From NCBI GenBank assembly GCA_027919835.1, contig JANVFP010000007.1, forward strand, positions 1,302,001 through 1,366,000: a stretch of DNA of 64,000 nt. Reading direction: 5' to 3'. This DNA is from Lentinula raphanica (lineage: Eukaryota; Basidiomycota; Agaricomycetes; Agaricales; Omphalotaceae). Below the pieces are notes generated by a model. The model did not search any database. It was given only the letters and a program-made list of their open reading frames with translations, and was not told the DNA's origin. Position numbers and translations under genes: made by a program. Position 1 is the first letter of the stretch, and every line of letters starts with the position of its first letter. Below, one piece after another: positions 46,201 to 57,605 of this stretch.

Positions 46201-47021
46201 GTCAACTTACCATCAGCGGTGTGAGTCACACCTCCTACGAACCCTAACGAACCTGATGCAAACAGTAAAGCATTTGATAGTGTATAAAGTGGTATGTCCC
46301 AATCGATTCATCGCTATTCAACGTCTCTCAACGACGCCGCGCCTTATTCCTGCTCTTCTACTACAGAATTACCGAATGTGATCATAGATAGTCTGACCAG
46401 TGGGCCCCTATGCCCATGTCCTGCTGTGTCTAGTGCTCGCTAATGCAAACTCAGTGTCAGGCATCAGTGGGTTCACCCGTTATTACTTTCCATCTCGATC
46501 GTCATCTTCGAAAGTTCAAGTTGGTGAACAGCATGAAACTCGACGAACGACTAACGAACGACTCCTACAGCAGCCAGCTATTCCAAGCGGCAAATCGGAA
46601 AAACTCACCAGGATCAAAATCGACTGATGTTAGGAAGGAAGTGGGTCGTATGTATCAGGTCGCGGCCACCGTCGTATCATCAGACTGTAGCTATTCCAGC
46701 TCGTACGCTGTGCCATAGTACGATAAATCCAGGTTCCGACTCGAATCAATTTTCTTGTGATGGAATCAAAGCCACGGTACGAGCTGGTACGAGCTGGTAG
46801 AGTCTACTACAGGGGTAGAGGTGATCATCATGATGCGCGTTTTGCTTTTCAGGTATTCCTTGAATGGGTGGCGCACCAGTGATTCCGGTTATCTCTTCGA
46901 CTGTATTCATCTCTCCCGTAGGCCAAATCTCTTCCGAAACAAGCTAACCACAAATGCTTCTTTCCAACCCGAATCCATCGCCACAGCCCATAGATCAAAA
47001 CGAACCCTTCCTGAGAATACA
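43298..47021. other. 3.7 kb without a supportable gene
   Basis: Short open frames on both strands, none with a recognisable motif or consistent splice structure. 44390-44760 repeats the paired GCGCCC-box segment of 12240-12720 (boxes at 44637 and 44666, again 29 bp apart). Confidence 0.45.
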
Positions 47022-47070
47022 GATAAATAGCCTGAAGGATTTCGTGCGTATCTTTCCCAGAGCTGGTCTC
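47022..47070 (+). promoter_or_regulatory. core promoter of M2
   Basis: GATAAATAGCCTGAAG at 47022 and AGAGCTGGTCTC at 47059-47070; spacing 37 bp; ATG 101 bp after the second element. Confidence 0.65.
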
Positions 47071-47170
47071 CTCACATCAATCGCAACAAACGATCAAAAC
47101 GACGCACACAACAAAATTGCCATTCTTCGAACTGAAACTTCCTTGCTCGCACATAGGACCTATACTAGTG

Positions 47171-49057
47171 ATGACTCGTCTCAAATTCATCCTCCCAACC
47201 CTCGGTATCCTCTTCGTCTTTCTCGCGTCTACCATCGCTCCTGAGGTCTTTGCTGCTCCGATATCTTTCAATAACGACTCGGAGATAGGACGTTTGGGAG
47301 ACGACGGCCTTCAAGCCAGTTCCGACGCTAGTCATTATCCTGCTCCTACATCCCCTTCCTCTTCTCTTGCCAGTGCTGGTCCCAGTGGCACTGACTCTGC
47401 TATCCAGGAGGAACAGCTCACAGATCCTACTGGTGATGCACCTAATCCCCAGAGCTGGGATTCCGCCGCTTCCACTGCTGTCCATGGCTTCAAAACGGAG
47501 GACTCACGGGTCGAAGGACGCCTTATTCCCCGTGCTGCTTCAACGGTAAGTCTTATTCTCTTACTCTACACACTAATTCAACGAAAGCATTGTATGAACT
47601 CACTATGGACACATTTGACTGATGAGACTTCTGTTCCCAGGACACTGATGAATCTTCCAGTTCCTCGCTGACACTGAAAAAGAAAAAGAAAGGGAAAGGG
47701 AAAGCGGTTGATTACGAAGATCTTCGAGTATGTTGAACATGAAGTTGGACCTACCATGAACACGGTTGACTGATGATACGTCTGTTTCCAGGACAATGAA
47801 TATCGCGGTCGCTATTCGAAACAGAAAGGGAATGGGAAAGCTCAATTTCACTATCCCTCTTCGCGTATGCGACAGTTCGAGTCTGAATCTTCTAGCTCTT
47901 CATCTGAATCTCACAGTCGCTATTCGAAACAGAAAGGGAACGGGAAAGCTCGATTTTACTATCCCTCTTCGCGTATGCGACAGTTCGAGTCTGAATCTTC
48001 TAGCTCTTCATCTGAATCTTCTAGCTCTTCATCTGAATCTCACAGTCGCTATTCGGAACAGAAAGGGAATGGGAAAGCTCAATTTTACTATCCCTCTTCG
48101 CGTATGCGACAGTTCGAGTCTGAATCTTCTGACTATTCGTCTATTTCTGGATCTTCTGGCTCTGCCAACTTTGGATCTTCTGGCTCTTCATCTGAGTCTG
48201 GATCTTCCAGTGGCTCTTCGTCCGAGTCAGGGCCGTCTACAGCTCGCGGCCATCGTTCACGCCCACCGACCGTCCGACACTCTGAGGCTGCCCCTTCGCA
48301 TTCCGCCCCTTCTCCATCTCACAATACTCAGCAGACCATCTTTGATGAACTCGAAGCAACCTTACAAGGTTACGAGGCCGAGCTGGATCAAATGATAACT
48401 CAGAGCGTCACGTTCGGGGTCTTTCGGGCATTCGTCACTCGCGTCGATGACCTGGCCACCGATATCTCCCATCAGGCTGCATCTACATCACCAGCCCACC
48501 GTTCAGACGCACAATGGCCCGCGCTTATCGACAGAGTGCAGGGACTGTTGTCTTACTGTAAAGAAGCTGCTCAACGCGCGGCAATAGAGTACAATCGCGG
48601 TCTTGGAAGAGAGGATGCCGTGCACGCTATCGCCTCGGGTCAGATTTCTTATGATGAACTGCATCATGATTACAGACCTGTCTACGCGCCTCCGACGCAG
48701 GAAGCGGGTCCGTCACACCAAGGTCAAGGAGCATCCGCTTGGCATGCCCCAGGGAGTAGTTCTCATACACAGCAGAATGGAGGGGGTTATCCCTATTATG
48801 GGACTTGGCCAGTGCACGGGTATGAGGCGCACGGGCATGGAGAGCACGGGTATGATGAATATGGGTATGAGTATGGGTATGAGGGGCACGGGCATGAGGG
48901 GCACGGATATGAGGGGCACAGGTATTGGGAGCACGGGCATGGAGAGAACGGGAATGAGAATCACGGGAACACGTATGAGGGGAACACGTATGAGGGGCAC
49001 ACATATGGGGAGCACGGGAATGAACCTTGGCCAGAGAATGGGCAGTATGGGCATTAG
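47171..49057 (+). CDS. secreted repeat-rich protein, member M2
   Basis: Exons 47171-47545, 47641-47727, 47792-49057, all phase 0, 575 aa. Residues 1-31 are a signal peptide (MTRLKFILPTLGILFVFLAS, cleavage near FAA/P). The leader exon is Pro/Ser-rich and ends with the family-like LIPRAAST. Exon 2 is a Lys-rich tail (KKKKKGKGK). Exon 3 begins with three copies of a 36-43 residue unit (RYSKQKGNGKA, FYYPSSRMRQFESESSSS), then a Ser/Gly tract, and a helical region of about 125 residues (FDELEATLQGYEAELDQM; IDRVQGLLSYCKEAAQRAA). It ends in a His/Gly/Tyr-rich tail (EGHGHEGHGYEGHRY). His-rich tails can bind metals; that is inference. No known family. Candidate secreted or wall-associated effector. Confidence 0.8.
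47810..48128 (+). repeat. three tandem coding units in M2 (108 and 129 bp)
   Basis: Units start CGCTATTCGAAACAG at 47810 and 47918 and CGCTATTCGGAACAG at 48047. The second is longer by a 21 bp repeat of TCTTCTAGCTCTTCATCTGAA. All length differences are multiples of three. Confidence 0.9.
48830..49020 (+). repeat. 15 bp-type minisatellite encoding a His/Gly/Tyr tail
   Basis: Repeats of the GAGGGGCACGGGCATGA / GAGCACGGG type encode G-H-[GE]-x-[HY]-G units at the C-terminus of M2. Confidence 0.85.
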
Positions 49058-49086
49058 GTATGTATTGAAGAAGAACCGTAAGGATA

Positions 49087-49169
49087 AGCAAGAGGGGAAA
49101 AGGATAACGAGGAGGAAGGAGGAGGGGGGAAGGGAGGGAGGAAGAAGGGAGAGGAGGGGAGAGGATTAG
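49087..49169 (+). other. purine-rich tract after the M2 stop codon
   Basis: About 80 bp almost entirely A and G, starting 30 bp after the stop. Comparable tracts follow M3, M4 and M5 on the same strand. Confidence 0.7.
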
Positions 49170-51474
49170 TTCGTTGCTTTTGGTTATTGCGTTGTTGTTT
49201 CTCGCGTTGTGTCATGCGTACAGTTGGCGATTGATCATGAATGATATGCTGGACAATCACACGTACGAGATCGAAAGATGCTGAAATTAAGGTGCGCAAA
49301 CGAAGCGTTTTTGAATTCCAGATTGGCACGTATGAACATATGAATTCTGAGATCTTGAGATCTTTGAGAGTGGGATTTGGGCTACACTCGAACTTGATCC
49401 CGACACGCCACAGCCGGAACCAGCCATTGTCGTCCTCTTGTTCATGTTGTGAGTCTTCTCTGCCCCCTTCCGTTCGCCTCATAGTATGGGAACCGATCGA
49501 GTACGAAGACTGCCGGATAACTGAATGACCCCTAAGCCTGCCACTCTACCTCCCGAAACATCTCCCTCTGGGCCATTCTGGTCCATTCGAAAACATGCAC
49601 GGGCAGCGATGCCAACAGATTCTAGCGTATTCCAATTGGTACGTTAGGTGCTAAAAGCAGAAGTCCCGGACACCGATGACATGTGTGGTTGTTGTCTCTG
49701 CACTTGAGCCTGAGAGGGTGTTGGAGTTAGGTCAAAGAGGTCAAAGAGGAGAAGCCGGCTAGTACCTGCAAGTGCGATTTAGGGATGAAGCTAAGAGACA
49801 GAGGGATATCGACATCGAGCTGGGGATAGAGGATTTTGAGGATTTTGGCAAAGAGGACGGTTTGTAATACAGATGAACAAGACGATGGTCGTACGTAGTC
49901 TTGTCCATCGTTCTCTTCGTGGTCGTTTTTCAGCTTCCTATATTTTCAGTAAGCACAGGGTAGAAATTCCTCTGTTCTTAAGTTCACGTACCTCTCAAGG
50001 TTCGTTTTCCGGAGCGAGACCAAGACAGAAATGAAGTCAGTTCGATTTGGAAAGTTTCAATTTCTCTGGTCTACGGCATTAGACAGTGGGGCTCTCCGTT
50101 CTTTGTGGAAGGGTATTCTTTCTTGGAGGGTCTTGTGTCTTGAGATCATGTTATCCAATGTCGCGAATACTACTCGTTCGATTCATCTCCGTGCTGTCTC
50201 TGGTATTTTTCTGAAAACGTCCAAGTTCAAAAGAGCCTCTTGGCAAGCGCCCAGGAGGACAATTTCTCCCGGCGAGGACCAAAATTGGCGCCTGTCTTTC
50301 TTTCCATTACCGTCACCAATGACCATCTCACTCATAACGCAATTACATTTCCCGTCCGTTTCAACGTATCTACTTCCAAAATATCTCTTTGTTTCGAGCT
50401 CTGTTTCAACCTCCTTGTGGTCAAGGATCCTATCACACAACACGACGTTCATACAACCGCGGCGCCCTACCGTAGCATCACCCAATGTTGATGTATGCTT
50501 TCAACGCTCAAAATTCCTGCCAATTCGAAGAAAACGCCTCATTCTTAATCGTAACTATGGTCTATGCATTGAACTGCTCCCATTCGAAGAAAACTACTGG
50601 CACCCACACTGGGTAACCACTTGGGTGACTTATGAATGCGATTGAGTAACCCAGTCAACTACTTGATATCGACGTGAGTATGAGTATTTTCCACATCTAA
50701 CGATTAACAAAACTCGCAGTCCGTAGAAAATCAAATCCCTCCCTTCGTCTAACTCACTGATATCCGGGTCCCAGAATCCCAGACCAAGAGAATTCGACCT
50801 CAAGCCAACGCTGATGACCACTCATGCTTCATCATGATGTTCAGAGTCAGAATCAAAACATAAATGGCAGTTCAAGGCTATACTCGTCGCTCTTGTCACG
50901 TCCTGTATCGGATATCCTGTGTCTTCCAGTGTCCACCGCCGCCGCTCTTCCAACGCCACGTCGGCGGCGACGATCCGAGCGATAATTGTGAAGTATTCAC
51001 TTCATATGCCCAGCAAGGAAACATTCTATGCGAATCATTGATGAGCACAAAGAGCTCCCGCCGGAAAGACTGAGTGCTGAGGCCGAGGGACTGATGTATA
51101 GGTGAGTTGTATCAATGTCGAACATCGACTCTCACTGACCATATCTCGAAGTACGAGTCCCAATTACAACTTGTATCTCAGCGTGTAATGCATCTTCGTT
51201 TGTAAGTACTGAAACCGTCACTGCGTGTTAATTCTCTCGGGCGAGTCGTGAATTTGAACCTATTGAAATTCCTCCAGGAAAGACAGTTTGAAAGCTTTCG
51301 AAAGCGACAACAAAACGCTCGCGGCTCATGGTATCGAATTCGATCGTGAAAGCTGTCCTCCATATGGGTTGAATCAAAACATACAGGCCTGGCACGACCG
51401 GCAAGTTATGCGCGAATTTCTAGTCTTTCTCCAAAGGGTATCCTTACTCATCGTGATGACCGCACCCTTCCGAG
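49170..51474. other. intergenic; start of tandem unit A
   Basis: No supportable gene. From about 50235 on, the sequence matches 53475 onward: AAGCGCCCAG, TTGGCGCCTG, ACCAATGACCATCTCA, ATGGC.GTT..GGCTATACTCGT, AGCTCCCGCCGGAAAG, GGTGAGTTGTATC, CACGACCGGCA. It is the upstream half of a tandem duplicated unit ending in M3. Confidence 0.6.
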
Positions 51475-51480
51475 GATAAA
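50235..51480 (+). repeat. tandem duplication unit A, upstream part (pairs with 53475-54445)
   Basis: The landmarks occur in the same order and orientation in both units, with indels between. The shared stretch ends in the promoter box of the following secreted-protein gene. This shows M3 and M4 arose by tandem duplication including about 1.2 kb of upstream DNA. Confidence 0.75.
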
Positions 51481-51520
51481 AGCCTCAGAAATTTTTGATC
51501 TCCCTACCAGAGCTGGTCTC
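51475..51520 (+). promoter_or_regulatory. core promoter of M3
   Basis: GATAAAAGCCTCAG at 51475 and AGAGCTGGTCTC at 51509-51520; spacing 34 bp. Confidence 0.68.
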
Positions 51521-51682
51521 TTCTCAACGCTCACAGCCGCTCTGCTTACAACGACAATCGAAAAAAACACCCAGAAAGCCGTCAACCGTCATTCTTCTGA
51601 CTTGGATTTCGTTACCGTGACATACGACCCATCATTTTACCTCCCAACATCGAACACCAGACGATTTCCACTGTCTACGATC

Positions 51683-52911
51683 ATGACTCGTCGCGAGCTC
51701 GTCCTTCCGATTGGAATCATCTTCGTCGTTCTCGCGATCACTACATGTTCTGAGGTCCTTGCTGCTCCGACCTCTGTCAACGCTGGGCGACCGGGAGACG
51801 GTCCTGGAGCTCCTGACGCAAGCCTTCTTCCTCTTTCCCCTCCTTCTCCTTCCTCGGTCGCCGGTGTTGGAACTTGTGTCAATTCCCTCAAAGAACACCG
51901 TCGCACAGGTACCAGCAGCGCACCCGAACTTCAGATTCGTTCCACTACTTCCTCCGCCGCTTCCACTGCTGCCCGTGACTTGGTGGAACGAGACAAACCT
52001 GTCCTTTCTCCCCGTGCTCCGGTAAGTCATCTTCTGCACGAAGTAACGAAAACGTTATACAAAGCCATGCCACTTTCGACGACTAAGGATGCTTTTCTCT
52101 TTGTTTATAGATGAAGTCACAGTCTGGATTTCGCCGTCAAGTTCGGATTCCTTCGGGTGCACGACGTACAGTCCGAATACCTAGTGTTTTGCGTGCTCAG
52201 TCGTCTGCTATTCGCGATCCTGGGAAGCCTGTGCCGTCTCCTCAGCCTGTGTCATCTCCTCAACAGCCTGTGCCGTCTCCTCCGCAGCCTGTGTCATCTC
52301 CTCAGCAGCCTGTGCCATCTCCTCAGCAGCCTGTTCCGTCTCCTCAGCCTGTGCCATCTCCTCAGCAGCCTGTGACATCTCCTCAGCAGCCTGTGTCGTC
52401 TCGTCAACAGGCTAAGGGTGATCGTGATCAGTCTCAGCCTGAGGTATCCCCAACCATCCAACTTCTTGTCGAAAACTTTCAAGAACTTGAAAGCAGGATG
52501 AATCAAAGAGCGAGGACGCATGAGAGTGGGACCGACATCATGACTGACCATCAAACAATCCGTGGTTCGCTCGAGGCTCTCTACAATCTGGCCTCATCAA
52601 TCAAGGCGAGTGACGTGTGGTTAGAGAAGGATCGAGCAGCAGCGGGACGTCTTCTTGACAGAGTGATGGAATTCTGGTACAATTGTGGATTTATTGCTGG
52701 AGAGAAAGCATTCGTTGCCAGTTACATTGCTGGTAGTGCAGTATATGAAGACGGGTTTGCAGCTGGAATGAAAGCATACGAGGATGGTCTCACTGCTGGA
52801 CGAAAGAAAGTCGCTGAAAGTGCGCAGACAGTAGAAGATTCGATGACGAGTCAGAGACCGGATCGCACGTTCAAGGGGCGTTCCACAGGGAAAAGTCACC
52901 CAAGACATTGA
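51683..52911 (+). CDS. secreted protein with Pro/Gln repeats, member M3
   Basis: Exons 51683-52021 and 52111-52911, phase 0, 379 aa. Signal peptide MTRRELVLPIGIIFVVLAIT, with cleavage near VLAA/P. The leader exon has a lone Cys block (GTCVNSLKEH) and ends KPVLSPRAP. Exon 2 has a tract of about ten QPVPSPQ-type repeats (52234-52410), then a helical domain (IQLLVENFQELESRMNQ; LEALYNLASSIKASDVW; LLDRVMEFWYN). A glycine-periodic segment follows (GFIAGEKAFV, YEDGFAAGMKAYEDGLTAG), with G-x3-G spacing reminiscent of Yae1/Lto1-type repeats; that likeness is only by pattern. The tail is basic. M4 is its closest relative. Start is the only ATG before the leader. Confidence 0.82.
52234..52415 (+). repeat. 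18-21 bp minisatellite (QPVPSPQ units) in M3
   Basis: CCTGTGCCATCTCCTCAGCAG and variants repeated about ten times, coding for Pro/Gln/Ser. Confidence 0.9.
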
Positions 52912-52925
52912 TCAGAATTGACCAG

Positions 52926-53024
52926 ACAAGAAGGCAGGGGAGGAAAGGGAAGGAAGGGAGCAAGGGGGAAGGGAGAGAGGGAAGGGAAGGGAAGGGAAGG
53001 GAAGGGAGGAAAGGGACGGAAGAA
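52926..53024 (+). other. purine-rich tract after the M3 stop codon
   Basis: About 100 bp of A and G with GGGAA repeats, beginning 15 bp after the stop. Confidence 0.75.
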
Positions 53025-54437
53025 GCATGAAAGAGTATATCCGAGATTCTTGAATCGCACTCGAGCTCCAGATGCCACTTGCGATTCGCTTTCGATTCCT
53101 TCCTCATCTCAATGACATACCCTACTTCGTGACTCCGTGTGCTTGAGGTCAAAGTTAACCCTTCTGGTAAGAGTCTGCTATCAATCAAAAACCCTGCGAA
53201 CCTATTCACCGTCCTTGGAATTTGTATCTTGCTCGACTGAGCAGTGAACACACACCATTAATTTGACGAGGGAGCCTATAATGCTCCCCAGGAGAGAGTG
53301 AGTCTCATGGCGAAGTCTGTTCTTCGACTGAAAGATAAGTTAGACTCGGGATCTCCGTTCTCTGTGGGAGGGTCTTTGAGTTCATGTTATCTGATGTCGG
53401 GGATTATCGTTCGACTCATCCCTGTCAACGGTTCAGTATTCCTCTGAACAACGAGAACCTGGTGAAAACAAGAAAGCCTCTCAAGCGCCCAGAAAAATAT
53501 GATTTTGCCCGAGGATAAAATTGGCGCCTGCTTCTTTCTCTTCACCAATGACCATCTCATTGACCTGAGTCCCTATGGCATTGCCCGTTCGTCTCGCCGT
53601 ATCTACCGGATATCCTATGAATCTCTCAACTTACAGCTCTTTTTGAACTTCCTGCGGTCAAGAATCCTATCACGCAACACGACGCTCATACAACCAGCCA
53701 CCTCAGTTTTCATGCATGCCTTCAACCACTCAAAATTCCTGCGAACTCGAAAGAAAAGCTCACAACTTGGATGCTTCATCATGAGGGCTGGAGGGCTCAA
53801 ATTGTCGAGCGATAGATGATTGAATGTTGGTTGAACCGTACTACAACAACTTCTCAGAGTCAAGATCGAATCACAAATGGCTGTTGGCTATACTCGTTGG
53901 TCTCGGCTCGTGCTGTTTCGGATACCTGGTATAGTGCCTATCATTCCCCACCGCCGCTACTCTGGAACAGACTCACCGTTAAGAGCACAAAAAGCTCCCG
54001 CCGGAAAGGATGAGGGACTGACAGATAGGTGAGTTGTATCGAACGCTATCTATGAAACAGAGTCGCTCATCGACAAGATCGCATAGTAGGAGTCTTGGTC
54101 GCGAGTTTATTGGCAGCGCGCAATGAAAGCTTCATTTATAGCTACTCAACCGTTCACTTTCTGTTAAGGAGCCTGGCTGAGTAGCGGATCTGAATCCTAC
54201 CAGGAAAGATGGTTTGATAACGAGAACAAACGCCTCATTCTAGCGAAGACTATCCTGGAAGCATTACGAGAATCGGTTCGCCTTCGTATGGGTGGAGTTA
54301 AAACCACACATGGTACGGCTTGGTACGACCGGCAGATGATGCGCGTATTTTCAAGTCTTTCTCCAAACGGCGGTAATCGATTGTTACTCATCATGACGAC
54401 CGCATCCTTCCGAGTCTTGGGCTGTCCTGGGGATACG
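53025..54437. other. intergenic; upstream half of tandem unit B
   Basis: No supportable gene. 53475-54445 is the second copy of 50235-51480. Confidence 0.6.
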
Positions 54438-54487
54438 GATAAAAAGGCCTCAAGAATCCCTCTTCATCTCCTCCCAGAGCTGGTCTC
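54438..54487 (+). promoter_or_regulatory. core promoter of M4
   Basis: GATAAAAAGGCCTCAAG at 54438 and AGAGCTGGTCTC at 54476-54487; spacing 38 bp. Confidence 0.68.
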
Positions 54488-54640
54488 TTCACAACACTCG
54501 CAACTCTGCTTACATTGACGACAACCAATCGAAACGACACCTAGAAAGCCATTCCTTGAACTGGGCTCTTGCTACATACGACAATATACCTTCCAACATC
54601 GAACACCCCAACGATTTTCGCACCAGCCTACCCTACGATC

Positions 54641-55822
54641 ATGACTCGCCGCAACTTGAAGCTCGTCATTCCAATCGGACTCATCTTCGTCCTTCTCGCG
54701 ATCACTACCGCTCCTGAGGTCCTCGCTGCTCCGACTGCTCCAACCTCTGTCAACACTAACGAGCTGGGACAATCGGGAAGTGAGGGTGTGACTTCTAGGG
54801 CTTCTGACGGAAGTCATCCATCTCCTCCGTCTCCGTCTCCTTCTCCTTCTTCGGTCCCCGGTGCCGGTACTAGTGGGACTTGTGTTAACTTCCTCAAAGA
54901 ACACCCCATAGGTACTGGCGGCGGCGGCGGTCCTGAGCCGCAGAGTCATTCCACTGCTTCCACTGCTGGAGACAAACCGGTCCTTACACCCAGAGCTCCG
55001 GTAAGACTTGTTCTACACGAATTATAGAAAAACGGCGTTTGACTGATGGGTTTTTCTCTCTGTTTCTAGACGGGTAGAGGGCAGTCTCGCCCTTCTGTTT
55101 CTCCAGGTCGTCCATCTCAAAACCAACGTCCACGGGTCTATCGTGCGCCAGTTCGTTCATATCTTGAAAGCCATCGTGTTTCCCATCCCAACGGTCGGCT
55201 GTCTCGTTCATCTCGCAATACGCAGTTTGTGCCGGTTCCTCACGGTCCTGCGCCTTCCGAGGCCATCCAACAACTTGACGCAAGACTGCATTCCCTCGAA
55301 GACCAGGCAGATGCAACGATAGCAACAAACTCTGTGCATCGAGTCAATTTCTATGAAGAAAACCGGCAGTCAATCGCTCGTCTCCTCCAGTCGGCCCAAC
55401 GCATTCAAATGAGTGACGCGTGGTCAGACGTGGACCGATCAGAAGCAGGATGCCTTGTTCAGAGGGTGTATACTCTTCTGCGTAGATGTGGAGGGGAGGT
55501 CGCTCAGGATATATATAGGGTTGGATATAGGGATGGATATATGGCAGGATATGAGGATGGATGTAGGGCATATTGGGAAGGATATAGGGATGGATATATC
55601 GAAGGATTTCAGGAGGGATGTAGGGCAGCCTGGGCAGGAGATGAGGTTGGATATAGGACAACCATGGAAGGATTTTGGAATGGATATAACGCAGCGGAAG
55701 GACAAACCGGAGGCCGTTCCAGAGGTTCAAGGAACATCCCGCAGGCACACCAGTTGTCGAACAACCAGCAGGTGGGCCAGTCGCCAAGATCCAACAGGCG
55801 GAACAGTCGCCGAACACAGTAG
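54641..55822 (+). CDS. secreted protein with Gly-x3-Gly repeats, member M4
   Basis: Exons 54641-55000 and 55070-55822, phase 0, 370 aa. Signal peptide MTRRNLKLVIPIGLIFVLLA, cleavage near VLAA/P. The leader exon shares the lone Cys block (GTCVNFLKEH) and the closing KPVLTPRAP with M3. Exon 2 starts Ser/Arg-rich. It continues with a helical domain (IQQLDARLHSLEDQADAT; SIARLLQSAQRIQMSDAW; LVQRVYTLLRRC) and then a long Gly/Tyr-periodic segment (GYRDGYMAGYEDG, GYRDGYIEGFQEG), about residues 265-330. This repeat is built from a 12 bp GGATATAGGGAT-type unit. G-x3-G arrays can form helical packing surfaces; function is unknown. Confidence 0.82.
55508..55690 (+). repeat. 12 bp-type minisatellite encoding G-Y-x-x repeats in M4
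   Basis: GGATATAGGGATGGATATAT and variants; codons GGA-TAT/TGT-x-x give G-[YFC]-x-[DEA] units. Confidence 0.88.
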
Positions 55823-55845
55823 AGAATCGAATGGGTGGCAAGGAA

Positions 55846-55946
55846 GAGATTAAGGGATGGAAAGGTAGGGAAGAGGGAAGGGGTGGAAGGGAGAGGGGGA
55901 GGGAGTCGAGTGAGAAGAAGAGAAGGGAAAGGAGGGAGAGGAGGTT
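55846..55946 (+). other. purine-rich tract after the M4 stop codon
   Basis: About 100 bp of A and G starting about 25 bp after the stop. Confidence 0.72.
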
Positions 55947-57490
55947 AGTCTTGTGTTACATACAGTGGCATTTGCATTGTGTCATGCAGATAGTTGTTGA
56001 TCGAGTATAACCTGCTGGACAGTCACAGGAACTAGAGATGCGAAGATCATCTGAGAATAAGAGGAAATAAGAAACCTCGACCATCGCATCTATCAGCAGA
56101 GTCTCCACACCAGCTATATCGGACTTTCCTCCTTCTGTCCCCTCTATTATCTCCCGGGAGCATCTCTACATCAAGGAGATCATTGATCATATATAGCACA
56201 AGCGCTTTCAGCTTCCTCTGCCCAGTTCTTCTATGTAGCCTCTCTGTTGTCTCTCGGAGTCGGCGAAGGTGCAAGACCGCAAGTCAAAAGCGCGTTTACT
56301 TGCACTTAAGCTAGTAGCGCTGAAATTGACGCCCGTTCTTTTCTTCGAACTCTCTCTTTCGCGTCGTACTGGATGCCACTATATACTTGTCATCTTTCAA
56401 CCGCTTTCTCATCTCCACATACTCTACTTCGAGATCCTGTGTGATTGGGGTCTTCAACACTTCTAGGATTCTGCTATCAATGAAAAAAAACCCCTACAAA
56501 CCTATTCATCGTCGTCGAAATTTGGATCTTAGTTGGCTGCCAAGCAGTGAGTACACATCATCTGTCTGACGAGGATGCCTAGTAATGCTGACCAGGTGAA
56601 TCTGACTCTCAGAAGTCCACTCGTTCACTGAGAGAAATTGCCCTCATTGCGTATACTCAGGTATACTCCGACATGACCCTCTGATTGAAGAGAACTCAAC
56701 TAATGATAACGATGGGTACTACCGCCTACTACCGCCGACCCATTAGAGCCCGTTGGTCTCGAAACGTTTCAAGCTGTGCTGCCTTCCGGACCAACGCCAG
56801 CTATGCCACAATCTGAGCGAGAATCATGTTTTTTTCTGGTCACCCTGGATTCTGAAGGTCTGACAGTTGGAGAAGATCAATGAGCGATTCGCCCGACTTT
56901 TGGGAAGTTGGGAAGGGGATATGCATAAAACGAAACTCTCTCCCACTGGTTAGATCCACACCTTAACTCGAAGTGAGTACGAATTGTGATGCCATCCGAC
57001 TCGGCATACGCTTCTTGGAATTATTACTTACTTTTGGACAGAAAAAGACTAGCAGCAGTCGGATCGACGAACAGCTTCTCTCGTTCTCTCGCTCGCGACT
57101 CGAACCTCGAAAATCGGATAGGTGATTCGTACCCAACTCGATAACCATCGAATCCAAGCCAAACCAGTGACCTGCATCAGCACAATCTATCACAATCTGC
57201 GCGAGAAACAGCACGAATTTGAAATACTATCACTGCCTCCAACACAGACGATAGCCTGGGCTAACGATCCCAATCATTACTTGAAACAGGCCTGAGGCCT
57301 CATCCCTCCTTATCCATATGCACGACTACCGCCATGACCAACGATTGATACAGATCACAATCTGCACGAGAATCATTCACCGAGTTCGCACATCAAGTGA
57401 TACGCGCATTCCTCCAATGGGTATAACCTGCTATCTTTCCGCACGATGTGAAAGGCGACTAACCAAACGAAACCTCTCCGTATGGATACG
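55947..57490. other. intergenic, no supportable gene
   Basis: Short frames only. A phrase ATCACAATCTGC(A/G)CGAGAA is repeated at about 57186 and 57356. It corresponds in position to the upstream halves of units A and B but is too diverged for me to align. Confidence 0.45.
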
Positions 57491-57541
57491 ATTAAAAAAC
57501 TCCTTGAGAGATGATTCTTCTCTCCCATCAGAGCTGGTCTC
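57491..57541 (+). promoter_or_regulatory. core promoter of M5
   Basis: ATTAAAAAACTCCTTGAG at 57491 and AGAGCTGGTCTC at 57530-57541; spacing 39 bp; ATG 65 bp after. Confidence 0.62.
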
Positions 57542-57605
57542 ACAACAATCGACACACTACAAAAGCTATCTTCTAACGATTTCCTCTACCGTTAACTACA
57601 ACGCT

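Noticed and set aside
48603..49169. 188-codon Met/Gly-rich frame overlapping the M2 tail
   Set aside because: It is the shifted reading of the His/Gly/Tyr minisatellite of M2 and runs into the purine tract.
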